From Haematobia irritans (taxonomy: Eukaryota > Arthropoda > Insecta > Diptera > Muscidae): a stretch of DNA of 64,000 nt. Under the pieces are notes generated by a model. That model ran no database searches. It saw only the letters and a program-made list of their open reading frames with translations, and was not told the DNA's origin. This document shows, one piece after another, positions 1-9,540 of this stretch. The position numbers and the translations under genes are program-made. Numbering within the stretch: position 1 is the stretch's first letter; every line of letters starts with the position of its first letter. Location: the NCBI RefSeq assembly GCF_050003625.1, contig NC_134400.1, positions 57,168,066-57,232,065 on the forward strand. Reading direction: 5' to 3'.

Positions 1-249
1 ACTGCAGCACATTCAATGAATGTGCCACACATAACGCTTTGGGATGAGGGCTTGTGTAAATTTCTTTGGCCAACATAGTCAATAGCAATGAACGTATGAA
101 GTTTCGCAATATATAGATAATAGAGCAGGGATGATAAATAGTATAAAAGAAATCATACTAAATCCCCTTCGCGAAGGTAATTTTCAAAAGGTACTTTATC
201 TACGCTCATTTTTGCAAAGCAATGCCTATTTTCACTGTTAAGATTAAGA
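1..249. other. Unassigned AT-rich DNA
   Basis: I see no coding pattern, terminal repeat or RNA gene here. Confidence 0.4.
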
Positions 250-251
250 AG

Positions 252-516
252 TCATGGTCTTTTGGTTAGCATGGCCTACACACAAAGAAAATTTCATTAA
301 AAGTCAGCCAACGACATTTTCATTAATATAATGAAAATATTCGTTAATAGTACTAAACGTTACATTGATTGACAGAAAATTCGTTATATTAACGAAAAAA
401 TTCGTTGTATTAACGAATTTGTTTCATTGTCTGACTTTCAACGACACATTTCGTTAATATAACGAAACTTTTTCTATTAGTGTACTGTAACCATGGTGAT
501 GGGTTCGAGTCCAGCC
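252..516 (+). repeat. tRNA-like (SINE head) relic split by a MITE
   Basis: The piece at 252-279 contains TTTGGTTAGCATGG, like the A-box region of the SINE heads elsewhere in this window (GTGGTTAGCATG). The piece at 489-516 contains the B-box GGTTCGAGTCC. The two halves lie in the right order but are separated by about 205 bp of palindromic AT-rich DNA. This is most simply a tRNA-derived SINE head interrupted by a small transposon. It cannot fold as a working tRNA. Confidence 0.45.
280..486. mobile_element. Palindrome-rich MITE
   Basis: Four near-palindromes follow each other: TTCATTAATATAATGAA, TTCGTTATATTAACGAA, TTCGTTGTATTAACGAA and TTCGTTAATATAACGAA. The outer ends share ACAC(n)AGAAAA in inverted orientation. 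No open frame is present. A foldback-type non-autonomous DNA transposon is the likely identity; the superfamily cannot be told. Confidence 0.45.
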
Positions 517-907
517 TTATTACGATTACGTGCCACGGTGCTCAATAACTACAAAAAAGTATCAACTTCATCAGGCCTCATCAAGTTAAACTCATGAATA
601 TGTGAAATTATATTTTTTTCCCACTGAGATATTGGGAAAGATAACTCAAAACTATATTTTTCCAGTGCAAGTGTTGAGTTATCTTTCTCACAGATTCTCA
701 AAGTGCCAGTCCTGCCTTATTACGATTACGTGCCACGGTGCTCAATAACTACAAAAAAGTATCAACTTCATCAGGCCTCATCAAGTTAAACTCATGAATA
801 TGTGAAATTATATTTTTTTCCCACTGAGATATTGGGAAAGATAACTCAAAACTATATTTTTCCAGTGCAAGTGTTGAGTTATCTTTCTCACAGATTCTCA
901 AAGTGAC
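508..907. repeat. 200-bp tandem duplication (2 units)
   Basis: The block from about 512 to 705 recurs at an offset of exactly 200 bp (712 to 905), starting at CCTTATTACGATTACG and ending at GATTCTCAAAGTG. I see essentially no differences between the units, which suggests a recent duplication or an assembly artefact. The unit follows the tRNA-like B-box at 501-513 and may be the body of a second SINE family. Confidence 0.8.
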
Positions 908-1018
908 CTTTAATTCTTCAACCGTCGAACTGAACGGACGTGTTTTTTAATAGCGGAGTATTTCATCGTAATAAGTACTTATTACGAATTTCACGTGTGG
1001 TGGAAATAATAAACCACC

Positions 1019-2242
1019 ATGCAGCGAAATTCAAAGTCATCCACTGGGTTGCTAACTTCAGGGCCCAGTGGACGGGTAACGACTGAAGTTATAAATTTGG
1101 GCATCGACCAAGAGTCAGGCCCAATTAGTCGACCTGTAGACGGGTCGACTGGCGGTGACACTTTGGCAAGTCGAACCTTTTCTAAGGTGACGACATCAAA
1201 AGGAGGCAATCCCTCTCGAAAGAGATTCAAGGAAAGAAGAAATGCTTTGTTTATCCTAAAGAAATTAGGATCAGTCGACCCAAGCACGTTGTCGGCTAAG
1301 CAAAGCGATTCCTTAAAATGGGCTCAAGGAATTCTTGAAGCTGGAAAAAGGGAACGATCACCGGATGAGCTGCCATCCTCTAAACGGGATCAAAGATCGT
1401 TTGCCTCAGTTGCAAAAGACAGCCTTGTGATGGCTATTATTAATAAAGGAGCATTGGACGGTATGATTCCAAGGCAAAAATGGGGGGAAATTGAGAACGC
1501 GATGTCTGGTGTCTACTCAGAGGTGCGAAAAAAGTTTCCCGGACCAAGTCCTCGACGGCAAGATGCTGGATGGTATCAAGGACGATATAAGTTAATAGCT
1601 TTTGCAGACCAGAGGTCTATGGATTGCTTTAAAGCTGCATTGATGCTAATTGGTGAAGTTTGGGAAGGAGCCGCTTTGGAGTTAGTCGATAAAAAAGACA
1701 TACCGGCTAAACCTAGAGCACATGCATGGATACCGGCAAACCCTCCTGATCCTGAGTCAATACTAGAGAGACTAAAAGAATGTAACCCAGATCTTCCAAC
1801 CGCCGATTGGAAGGTTGGTCGTTTGGATGAGGTGGATGGGCCAAGACGGCATGCGGTGTTTATATTAAACATAGAGTCGCTGCCACATCTAGCCCATACC
1901 CAAGGACGCGTAAGTTATGGCTTTCATGATATCCATATGAAGGTATACAAAAGCGATCAGCCAAAGGATTCCGAAACGGACAAGCCTCCGGTAGAGTCAG
2001 CAGTGGAAAAATCTCCTAGCGAAGCCGAAGGAGACATAAAACCTGCAGACTATGGCGAAAATCATATGAGGGAAGTTTCTACAGGCTCAAGCCTCACCAA
2101 AACTGAACCGCGGATTGTTGCGAGAGTCACCGAGATCTGTGAAGAGGAAGCCCTTGATGACTCAATTGAAGCGGCTGATGTGACGGTGGTTGAAAATTTG
2201 GATGGTTCTACGGTTCCTCCAGATAAATCTTCACCATTGTAA
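1019..2242 (+). CDS. LINE ORF1 protein (Gag-like, DUF4780-like)
   Basis: This 407-residue protein starts at the ATG at 1019, the first ATG after the 5' UTR. The N-terminus (1-120) is polar and rich in S, T, K and R. A globular part at about 125-312 (WGEIENAMSGVYSEV..., ending HDIHMKVYK) resembles the DUF4780 domain that I recall in ORF1 of LOA-clade LINEs. The C-terminus is acidic and low in complexity. I see no CCHC zinc knuckles. The likely role is binding LINE RNA and forming the ribonucleoprotein. Its end overlaps ORF2 by 41 nt in another frame. A 5' fragment of a second copy (43,919) keeps the first 100 or so residues with few changes. Function is inferred from position and resemblance. 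Confidence 0.8.
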   Translation: MQRNSKSSTGLLTSGPSGRVTTEVINLGIDQESGPISRPVDGSTGGDTLASRTFSKVTTSKGGNPSRKRFKERRNALFILKKLGSVDPSTLSAKQSDSLKWAQGILEAGKRERSPDELPSSKRDQRSFASVAKDSLVMAIINKGALDGMIPRQKWGEIENAMSGVYSEVRKKFPGPSPRRQDAGWYQGRYKLIAFADQRSMDCFKAALMLIGEVWEGAALELVDKKDIPAKPRAHAWIPANPPDPESILERLKECNPDLPTADWKVGRLDEVDGPRRHAVFILNIESLPHLAHTQGRVSYGFHDIHMKVYKSDQPKDSETDKPPVESAVEKSPSEAEGDIKPADYGENHMREVSTGSSLTKTEPRIVARVTEICEEEALDDSIEAADVTVVENLDGSTVPPDKSSPL

Positions 2243-5200
2243 GGCCGCTTGTGCTGCCTTAAAAGTTCTCCTGATGAAAGGAGACATAGATATAGTTCTT
2301 ATTCAAGAACCATACATATATAAGAACAAGATCTGTGAATTAAGCACTCCGAGTTTCAAACTTTTGCATAATACCGGTACCGATATAAATCGAGCATGTA
2401 TAATTGCTAAAAACGAACTAAACTTGTTTCTGCTTCCTTCATTGAGCAATGCAGACACTGTCGTAGCCAGTCTAGAGATATCCACATGCAAATATTGGGT
2501 ATCTTCGGTCTACATGGGACATGATAGGGAGATGCCACCCTGTGCCGTTAAGACCTTAGTTGAGGAGTCACTAAAAACAAAGACAAAACTCATTATGGGA
2601 TGCGATGCAAATGCACATCATAGTATTTGGGGAAGTAGTGATACTAATGCAAGGGGAGATTCGCTAATAGAGTTTATTTTGCGTACTAACCTGGTAGTTT
2701 GCAATAAGGGAGATGCACCAACCTTCGTCACCAGGAACAGACAAGAGGTTTTGGACGTAACGTTGACCTCTCCGGAACTGAATGATAAGATATCTGAGTG
2801 GCAAGTTTTGAGGGAACATAGCTTCTCAGATCATCGCTACATCAGTTTCAGATTGGCTGTTCGTACTTCAAAGACCATATTTCCGCCAAATGTTAGGAAA
2901 GCTGATTGGAATAGGTATAGGGAATCGTTCAATTCGATGATACCGGAAATGCCGGAGACAAATATGAGCACTGTGCAAGATATCGAACACGCAGTGGAGC
3001 GGATTACTAAGGCCTTCAACATTTCACTGAAAGCTGCTTGCCCTAGAGGAAAGCCAAGGGGAAAAAATCGGCCGCCATGGTGGACTACGGAGTTAAGTAA
3101 TATGAGGAAATCCTGCAGGAAGCTCTTTAACAAAGCAAAGTCCACAAGAGCTCCGGAGGATTGGGACACTTACAAGATGAATCTGAGAGAATATAAACGA
3201 GAACTGAGAAGGTCTCAACAAAACTCTTGGGATGATTACTGTAGCAGTATTGAGAATACGTCAGAGGCTTCCAGACTACGGAAGGTACTAGCATCCACTA
3301 ACACCGCTCCAGGTTTCATTAAAACATCGGAGGGAAATTGGACAACGTCCAGTGAGGAGACGTTGGAGGTACTTTTGGACACACACTTCCCTGGAAATCA
3401 GACGGTTGAACCATGTTCCGGCGGTGTAACAGAGGCTCAGCGATCATTTCCTATCGAGGAAATTGTGTCGGAATCTAGAATAAAATGGGCTTTAAATAGC
3501 TTTGGACCATTCAAATCCCCCGGACCTGATGGAATTACTCCGGCGGAGTTACAGGCAGTGGCTGGAAGAATTATCCCCTGGTTGACGGTGATATATAAAC
3601 AATGTGTAAACTTAGCATATATTCCAGAAAAGTGGAGGGAAACAAAAGTCGTCTTCATACCTAAAGCAGGAAAAGCCTCTCACTCGAGTGCGAAGGATTT
3701 CCGACCAATCAGCTTATCCTCATTCCTACTTAAGACCCTGGAGAGGATGATAGACATGTATCTTAGAACTAGCGTGGATTCAAGTTTGCTCTCGAAACGA
3801 CAGCATGCATACTCGAAGGGCAGGTCTACTGAGACCGCATTGCATGAACTAGTCAGCTTTATTGAAAGCTCACTATCTGTCAAAGAATACACAATCGTGG
3901 CGTTTCTAGACATCGAAGGGGCGTTCAATAATGTCCATCCGAGCTCGATATTAAATGGACTGACAACTCTGAATGTTGATCCAGGTATACTTAGGCTGTT
4001 AGACGAACTTCTAATAAAGAGACGTATTTCAGCCACACTAGGGCAAGCAAACATACAAAGGTATGTGAACAGAGGCACTCCCCAAGGAGGAGTTCTATCA
4101 CCTCTTCTTTGGAATGTTGCTATAAACAACCTTCTGGTTTCCCTAGAAAAAGAAAGGATAAAAGTGGTGGCATACGCAGATGATGTGGCGCTAGCAGTCA
4201 GGGGAAAATTCCCATCCACAATCAGAGATATTATACAGAGAGCTCTCCGGATGACTGAGAAATGGGCGAAAGATAATGGTCTTGGTGTAAATCCAGCAAA
4301 GACAGAACTAGTCATGTACTGCAAAGATCGTAAAACTCCCACGGTTAGGCCCATTTCCTTAGGGGGTACTGAAATTCCCTTTGGTGAGTGTGCAAAATAC
4401 CTTGGCGTTATTTTGGACAGGAAGCTGAATTTTAGGCTTAATATTGAAGAGAGGGCGAGAAAAGCCACGGTAGCTTTGTACTCGTGCAAAAAGGCAATAG
4501 GGAAAAAGTGGGGACTAAAACCAAAAATTGTGCATTGGCTATACACTGCAGTAGTTAGACCTATAATGCTATATGGTGTTGTAGTCTGGTGGCCGGCACT
4601 TCAGAAACCGACTTGTTTAGATAAAGTTCAGCGTATGGCGAGCTTATGTATCTCAGGCGCATTTAGTAAGACAGGAACAGACTCCCTTAATGTCATGCTA
4701 CATCTATTGCCTTTAGACATTTTGGCCAAACAGTCAGCTGCAACAACGGCTGTGCGGTTGCGCGAGCTATCGCTGTGGTCGGAAAAAATGTACGGTCATA
4801 GTTCGGTCCTCAAAGTAATGCCAGATGTGCCTAACGTAGTGGATTACACCCTGGCAAAACCACTTTTCGACAAAAAGTTTGAAACTCTAATTCCCAACAG
4901 TGAGGCGTGGTGTACACAGACCCCGGGGAATAAAAGATATATAGATTTCTATACTGATGGCTCCAAATTGAATGGACAAGTGGGGTTCGGAGTATATTCT
5001 AAAGATCTGGAAATTCGAATAGCGAAAAGATTACCTAATCACTGTAGTGTTTTTCAGGCTGAAATATTAGCAATAAGAGAGGTGGCGAATTGGCTGAGAA
5101 GTAATGTTCCAACAAATATTGGCATTAATATATACTCAGACAGTCAACCTGCAATAAAATCCTTGGACTCTGTGTTCCTCAACTCGAAAACGGCCATCGA

Positions 5201-5792
5201 CTGCCGCAAATCTCTCAATGAGATGGCTGAGCAGTACAATATTCACCTAATATGGGTGCCTGGCCATAGGAACATACCGGGGAACTGCGAAGCGGATGAG
5301 TTGGCAAGGCTAGGGACTACCTTACATATTCCAGGGGAACTAGAATTTGTTGGTATGCCCCTAGCTACCTGCAAGCTCATGCTGCGTGAGAAGGCTGTTA
5401 TGATGGCAAATATTCGATGGGAGAATTGCAAGGGTTGCAACGACACCAAGCAAATATGGCCCCATTTCAACTTAAACCGCACACTAGATATGCTAATGTT
5501 CTCGAGACGTCAGATATCACTCCTGATATCTGCTATAACGGGTCGCTGCCTGATAGGCGATTTTGCAAAAACTATTGGCGCGAAGCATAATGACTATTGT
5601 ATGAGCTGTCATGATGCGGAGGAAAAAGAATCAATTAAACACCTCTTGTGTGAGTGTCCTGCATTTTGTGTAAAGCGCAAGCAACTTTTAGGAGCATATA
5701 GCTTCAGATTACTGGCGGATCTGGAAAACGTTAACTTAAGCAGTCTGCTAATGTTTTTGGAACAATCTGGTTGGTTCAACAAAGAAAAATAA
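2202..5792 (+). CDS. LINE ORF2 polyprotein: endonuclease, reverse transcriptase, RNase H
   Basis: About 1,196 residues from ATG 2202; the frame is open back to 2190 but only with non-ATG codons. An APE-type endonuclease spans about 5-215 with QEPYI (~34), CDANAHHSIWGS (~132) and SDHRYI (~208). The reverse transcriptase spans about 420-720 with FRPISLSSFLLKTLER, FLDIEGAFNNV, GTPQGGVLSPLLW and the catalytic YADDVAL (~657). RNase H follows at about 910-1050 with FYTDGSKL, AEILAI, IYSDSQ and WVPGHRNIPGNCEADELA, so all four acidic residues and the late histidine are present. A C-terminal CCHC finger (CMSCHDAEEKESIKHLLCEC) begins near 1132. This is the enzyme for target-primed reverse transcription. 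No stop or frameshift is visible. Translation probably depends on reinitiation or frameshifting, because ORF2 starts inside ORF1. Confidence 0.93.
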   Translation: MVLRFLQINLHHCKAACAALKVLLMKGDIDIVLIQEPYIYKNKICELSTPSFKLLHNTGTDINRACIIAKNELNLFLLPSLSNADTVVASLEISTCKYWVSSVYMGHDREMPPCAVKTLVEESLKTKTKLIMGCDANAHHSIWGSSDTNARGDSLIEFILRTNLVVCNKGDAPTFVTRNRQEVLDVTLTSPELNDKISEWQVLREHSFSDHRYISFRLAVRTSKTIFPPNVRKADWNRYRESFNSMIPEMPETNMSTVQDIEHAVERITKAFNISLKAACPRGKPRGKNRPPWWTTELSNMRKSCRKLFNKAKSTRAPEDWDTYKMNLREYKRELRRSQQNSWDDYCSSIENTSEASRLRKVLASTNTAPGFIKTSEGNWTTSSEETLEVLLDTHFPGNQTVEPCSGGVTEAQRSFPIEEIVSESRIKWALNSFGPFKSPGPDGITPAELQAVAGRIIPWLTVIYKQCVNLAYIPEKWRETKVVFIPKAGKASHSSAKDFRPISLSSFLLKTLERMIDMYLRTSVDSSLLSKRQHAYSKGRSTETALHELVSFIESSLSVKEYTIVAFLDIEGAFNNVHPSSILNGLTTLNVDPGILRLLDELLIKRRISATLGQANIQRYVNRGTPQGGVLSPLLWNVAINNLLVSLEKERIKVVAYADDVALAVRGKFPSTIRDIIQRALRMTEKWAKDNGLGVNPAKTELVMYCKDRKTPTVRPISLGGTEIPFGECAKYLGVILDRKLNFRLNIEERARKATVALYSCKKAIGKKWGLKPKIVHWLYTAVVRPIMLYGVVVWWPALQKPTCLDKVQRMASLCISGAFSKTGTDSLNVMLHLLPLDILAKQSAATTAVRLRELSLWSEKMYGHSSVLKVMPDVPNVVDYTLAKPLFDKKFETLIPNSEAWCTQTPGNKRYIDFYTDGSKLNGQVGFGVYSKDLEIRIAKRLPNHCSVFQAEILAIREVANWLRSNVPTNIGINIYSDSQPAIKSLDSVFLNSKTAIDCRKSLNEMAEQYNIHLIWVPGHRNIPGNCEADELARLGTTLHIPGELEFVGMPLATCKLMLREKAVMMANIRWENCKGCNDTKQIWPHFNLNRTLDMLMFSRRQISLLISAITGRCLIGDFAKTIGAKHNDYCMSCHDAEEKESIKHLLCECPAFCVKRKQLLGAYSFRLLADLENVNLSSLLMFLEQSGWFNKEK

Positions 5793-5940
5793 TCAAGAAG
5801 GTTCAGCGGTTAAAACTAGAAGTGCCCATATGTAATAGGTACTTTTAGTTAATGTGGTATCACAATGGACTGAATAGTCTAAGTGAGCCTGAATCTTAAT
5901 CGGGCTGCCACTTTAACCTAACCTAACCTAACCTAACCTA

Positions 5941-6130
5941 AAGTGGCCTCAACGTAATGTGAAAAGCAGTTCTGACTCGGCTATAAAAACTAGGTCCTGA
6001 TCAATGAGGTAAACATAGAGTCGGGCAGCACTCATTGAAAAGAGAGAAAATCACCAATTTTGGTGTCACAATGAACTGATTAGTCTAATATAGCCTGAAA
6101 TAACGTGCTGCCACAATATCTTAACCCACG
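5941..6130 (+). repeat. Diverged SINE body relic
   Basis: The order AAGTGGCCTCAACGTAATGTG, GACTCGGCTATAAAAA, TCGGGCAGCACTCA, GTGTCACAATGAACTGATTAGTCTAA and GTGCTGCCAC follows the body of the intact SINE at 52,702-53,047, with many changes. The tRNA-like head is missing. It abuts the LINE 3' end, so the LINE probably inserted into this older SINE. Confidence 0.7.
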
Positions 6131-6419
6131 TATGACTAAAAACTTTGCATCGTGAGTGGGCGTGAGCAAGATATGATTCATGTATACCTCTATTATGAAC
6201 ATGAATATTTGGTTCTCAATTTTTTGCGAATAATGAAATTACCTTTAAAATGCCAACAAGTTATCGAGCGTTTTTGAACAAAGGAGATTAAGCCGCTTAA
6301 TTGAATGAGTCATCGAAAAAAAATGCTAGATACAAATCTTTACACGTCCAAATGCGGGGTAGTGCTGCAATCTGCCAACTGACAGCTCTATCGTAAAGCT
6401 TGACATTTTTGTCGAATTA
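6131..6419. other. Unassigned; possibly mariner 5' flank
   Basis: No gene is seen. Because it leads directly into a mariner transposase relic, it may be decayed 5' sequence of that element. Confidence 0.3.
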
Positions 6420-6554
6420 AATCGTAAACATTTTGGTGCGATTATTTCTTATAACTTTCGAACTAATTCAATTTTTGCCGATGAAACTCCGTCAAGGACC
6501 AGTGTTTATCGTTGGTATGATGACTTCAGCCAACATCGTAGTTCCCTTCAAGGT
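6420..6554 (+). pseudogene. Mariner-type transposase N-terminal relic
   Basis: One frame from AAT 6420 reads NRKHFGAIISYNF, then TNSIFADETPSRTSVYRWYDDF and SQHRSSLQG. This matches my memory of the helix-turn-helix region of insect mariner transposases (pattern HFR..IFYNFR ... D.APS..TVYRW..EF..GR.SL). A short piece between the two helices is missing. The frame ends where the next repeat begins at 6,564. A matching C-terminal relic lies at 15,768-15,904, but the two are separated by unrelated elements and need not be one copy. Confidence 0.65.
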
Positions 6555-6563
6555 CCGAAATTA

Positions 6564-8535
6564 AACAAGTATATACGGCCGTAAGTTCGGCCAGGCCGAA
6601 GCTTATGTACCCTCCATCATGGATTGCGTAGAAACTTCTTCTAAACACTGTCATCCACAATCGAATTACTTAAGTTGCGGTAACGCTTGCCGATGGCAAG
6701 GTATCTAAAAACCTCCTAACACCATCTTCTAAATTGTATGTAAGTCCATACGTGGTATATATTAAATCAAAAAAGATCGATCCAATACGTATATAATTCA
6801 GTTTGACAAAGTAGACATAAAATTTTGACAAAATTTTCTACAGAAATAAAATTTTAACAAAATTTTCTATAGAAATAAAATTTTCTATAGAAATAAACTT
6901 TTGACAAAATTTTCTATAGAAATAAAATCTTGGTAGATTATTTTTGGCTCGAGTGGCAATCATGATTATGAACCGAATAAAATTTAAACAAAATTTACTA
7001 TAGAAATAAAATTTTGACAATGATGGAAATTTTATTATGAACCGAATAAAATTTTAACAAAATTTTCTCTAGAAATAAATTTTTGACAAAATTTTCTATA
7101 GAAATAAAATTTTGACAAAATTTTCTATAGAAATAAAATTTTGGTAGACTATTTTTGGCTCTAGTGGCAACCATGATTATGAACCGATATGGACCAATTT
7201 TTGTGTGATTGGACCAATTTTGGTATGGTTGTTAGCGACCATATACTAACACCACGTTCCTAATTTGAACCGGATCGGATGAATTTTGCTCCTCCAAGAG
7301 GCTCCGTAGGTCAAATCTGGAGAACGTTTTATATGGAAGCTATATATAATTATGGACCGATATGGACCAATTCTGGCACGCTTGTTAAAGATCATATACT
7401 AACACCATGTTCCAAATTACAACCGGATTGGATGAAATTTGCTTCTCTTGGAGACTTCGCAAGCCAAATCTGGGGATCGGTTTATATGGGGGCTATATAT
7501 AATTATGAACCGATGTGGACCAATTTTTGCATGGTTGTTAGAGTCCATATACCTACACCATGTATCAAATTTCAGCCGGATCGGATGCAATTTACTTCTC
7601 TTTGAGGCTGCGCAAGCCAAATCTGGAAATCGGTTTATATGTGGTCCATATATAATTATGGACGGATGTGGACCAATTTTTGCATGGTTATTAGAGACCA
7701 TATACCAACATCATGTACCGAATTTCAGCCGGATCGGATGAAATTTGCTTCTCTTTGAGGCTCCGCAAGCAAAATCTGGGGATCGGTTTATATGGGCGCT
7801 ATATATAATTATGGACCGATGTGGACCAATTTTTGTACGATTGTTAGAGACCATATACCAACACCATGTACCAAATTTCAGCCGGATCGGATGAAATATG
7901 CTTCTCTTAGAGGCTCCGTAAGCCAAATCGGGGGATCGGTTTATATGGGGGCTATATATAATTAACGACTGATATGGACCAATTTTTGCATGGTTGTTAG
8001 AGACCATATACCAACATCATGTACCAAATTTCAGCAGGATCGGATGAAATTTTCTTCTCTTTTAGGCTCCGTAAGCCAAATCGGGGGATCGGTTTATATG
8101 GGGGCTATATAATTAAGGACTGATATGGACCAATTTTTGCATGGTTGTTAGAGACCATATACCAACACCATAAACCAAATTTCAGCCGGATCGGATGAAA
8201 TATGCCTCTGTTAGAGGCTCCACAAGCCAAATCTGAGGGTCCCTTTATATGGGGGCTATACGTAAAAGTGGACCGATATTGCCCATTTTCAATACCATCC
8301 GACCTACATAGATAACAACTACTTGTGCCAAGTTTCAAGTCGATAGCTTGTTTCGTTCGGAAGTTAGCGTGATTTCAACAGACGGACGGACGGACGGACA
8401 TGCTTAGATCGACTCAGAATTTCACCACGACCCAGAATATATATACTTTATGGTGCCTTAGAGCAATATTTCGATGTGTTACAAACGGAATGACAAAGTT
8501 AATATACCCCCATCCTATGATGGAGGGTATAAAAA
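6564..8535 (+). mobile_element. Mini-me-like repeat, type A, with ~152-bp array
   Basis: It starts AACAAGTATATACGGCCG and ends GGAGGGTATAAAAA. Inside are a 29-bp minisatellite (6,808-7,145), then about seven ~152-bp units containing GATCGGTTTATATGGGGGCT and TGGACCAATTTTTGCATGGTTG, then a core with (GACG)n at 8,380-8,400 and TATATATACTTTATGG. The (TA)n plus (GTCY)n core matches dipteran mini-me elements from memory, which are thought to be Helitron-related. Short ORFs in the array are not genes. Confidence 0.7.
6808..7145 (+). repeat. 29-bp AT-rich minisatellite
   Basis: The unit is close to ATTTTGACAAAATTTTCT followed by ATAGAAATAAA, repeated with substitutions. The same unit appears at 17,150-17,410, 19,205-19,470, 38,765-39,145, 51,380-51,810, 56,588-56,720 and 59,150-59,470, in several unrelated elements. 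Confidence 0.85.
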
Positions 8536-8598
8536 GCAGTCGACTGCAGGGGTGTTTTATGATGAGGCAGATTATAAATTTTTTAAATTTCACCTTTC

Positions 8599-8671
8599 GC
8601 CTGGACGGAGAATCGAACCGAGGACCATACAGTTTGTAAGCTAACACACTATCCACTGGGCCACGTAGCTG
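8599..8671 (-). repeat. tRNA-like head in element B (first)
   Basis: On the minus strand, GTGGCCCAGTGGATAGTG acts as an A-box region and GGTTCGATTC as a B-box, with CTTACAA where an anticodon loop would be. The acceptor ends do not pair, so it is tRNA-derived and not a functional tRNA. The same sequence is at 12,316-12,390 in element A. Confidence 0.6.
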
Positions 8672-8782
8672 TTATAGTCACCAGTAGACAACTATTGTTA
8701 TAAGTTACATTTATATAGCATAGTTCGAAGCGCCCACGAGCCCATGCAAACATGACATTATTTAACAGAAATATACATTTGT

Positions 8783-8857
8783 TGGCCACGTGGATCAGTG
8801 GTTAGCATGTCTGCCTTGCATGCAAAGGGTCGTGGGTTCAATCCCTGTTCCGACCGA
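8783..8857 (+). repeat. tRNA-like head in element B (second)
   Basis: It contains TGGATCAGTGGTTAGCATG (A-box region), CTTGCAT (loop) and GGGTTCAATCCC (B-box). It resembles the head of the SINEs in this window. The element A counterpart is at 12,131-12,201. Confidence 0.65.
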
Positions 8858-9540
8858 ACATCATTTTTTTTTTGTTTAATTTACACATTTATATTTATAC
8901 TATATTAAATTTTTATAATGAAACTTCGAAATGTGGATTATTAAAGATTTACCGTCAGAAAAGAACTGTGCTTGATATAAACGAAATGGACTGAGCTTTT
9001 GGATAATATATTAATTTTTTATTGCAAAAATAACAATTCTGTAACAAAAGTTTGAAATTTTGGAATTCTGACAAAAGAAGAACATGGAGTCGAGTATAAG
9101 CATACAAAAATAATTTCATAATATACACATAAATTTATTTAGTCGTGAACAGTTTTTAACTAACATTTAACACCATTTTAAATGCATTTAAAACTTATCG
9201 TGGTTTGTACTTAAATTCATTTTCACCTTTAAGGCCGGTATTAAGTTGGCATTATCGGTATAAAATAACCCTGTTTTGCCTTTTACTTTTCTTTAATAAT
9301 TCATTTTAAAGAAAATAAACTTTTTCAATTGTTTTAGCTGCAAAACCCGAACTTAATGCTCGCTTTTATATTTGAAGTTGTCCGTCAACTGCTCTTGGAC
9401 TACTTATTAATAAAGAAAAACTAAACTTTGTATACATTTTACTGTTTACTTTTGTCACTATTTTGTCCTTTTTTCATTTTACTGTCCCAACTCTAAAAAG
9501 AGTATAGTGCCCTTTCGTTATTTTTATGAAGACCCCTTTG

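Larger units (their letters stand above)
911..5940 (+). mobile_element. Full-length non-LTR retrotransposon (LINE), LOA-like
   Basis: The element has a short 5' UTR (to 1018), ORF1, an overlapping ORF2 and a 3' UTR ending in (CCTAA)n at about 5,916-5,940. The 5' end is placed near 911-918 because a second copy at 43,817 becomes similar there (TTCAACCGTCG). The flanks AAAGTGACCT (901-910) and AAAGTGGCCT (5,940-5,949) match 9/10 and may be the target duplication. ORF2 carries endonuclease, reverse transcriptase and RNase H, which from memory fits the LOA/I/R1 group; a DUF4780-like ORF1 favours LOA. Two uninterrupted ORFs mean it could be young or still active. Confidence 0.85.

Noticed and set aside
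3680..4546. 288-codon antisense frame
   Set aside because: Shadow of the LINE reverse transcriptase on the other strand; no domain seen.
5916..5940. (CCTAA)n as telomeric or interstitial telomere repeat
   Set aside because: It is the 3' tail of the LINE and of the SINEs and occurs only there.
7180..8300. Regularly spaced repeats as a CRISPR-like array
   Set aside because: The whole ~152-bp unit is repeated with drift, there are no unique spacers, and the setting is eukaryotic.
6564..8535. Pericentromeric satellite block
   Set aside because: Each array is bounded by the same element ends and occurs as dispersed single copies.
8599..8857. Functional tRNA genes
   Set aside because: Boxes A and B are present but acceptor stems do not pair and the copies sit in transposons; they are tRNA-derived.
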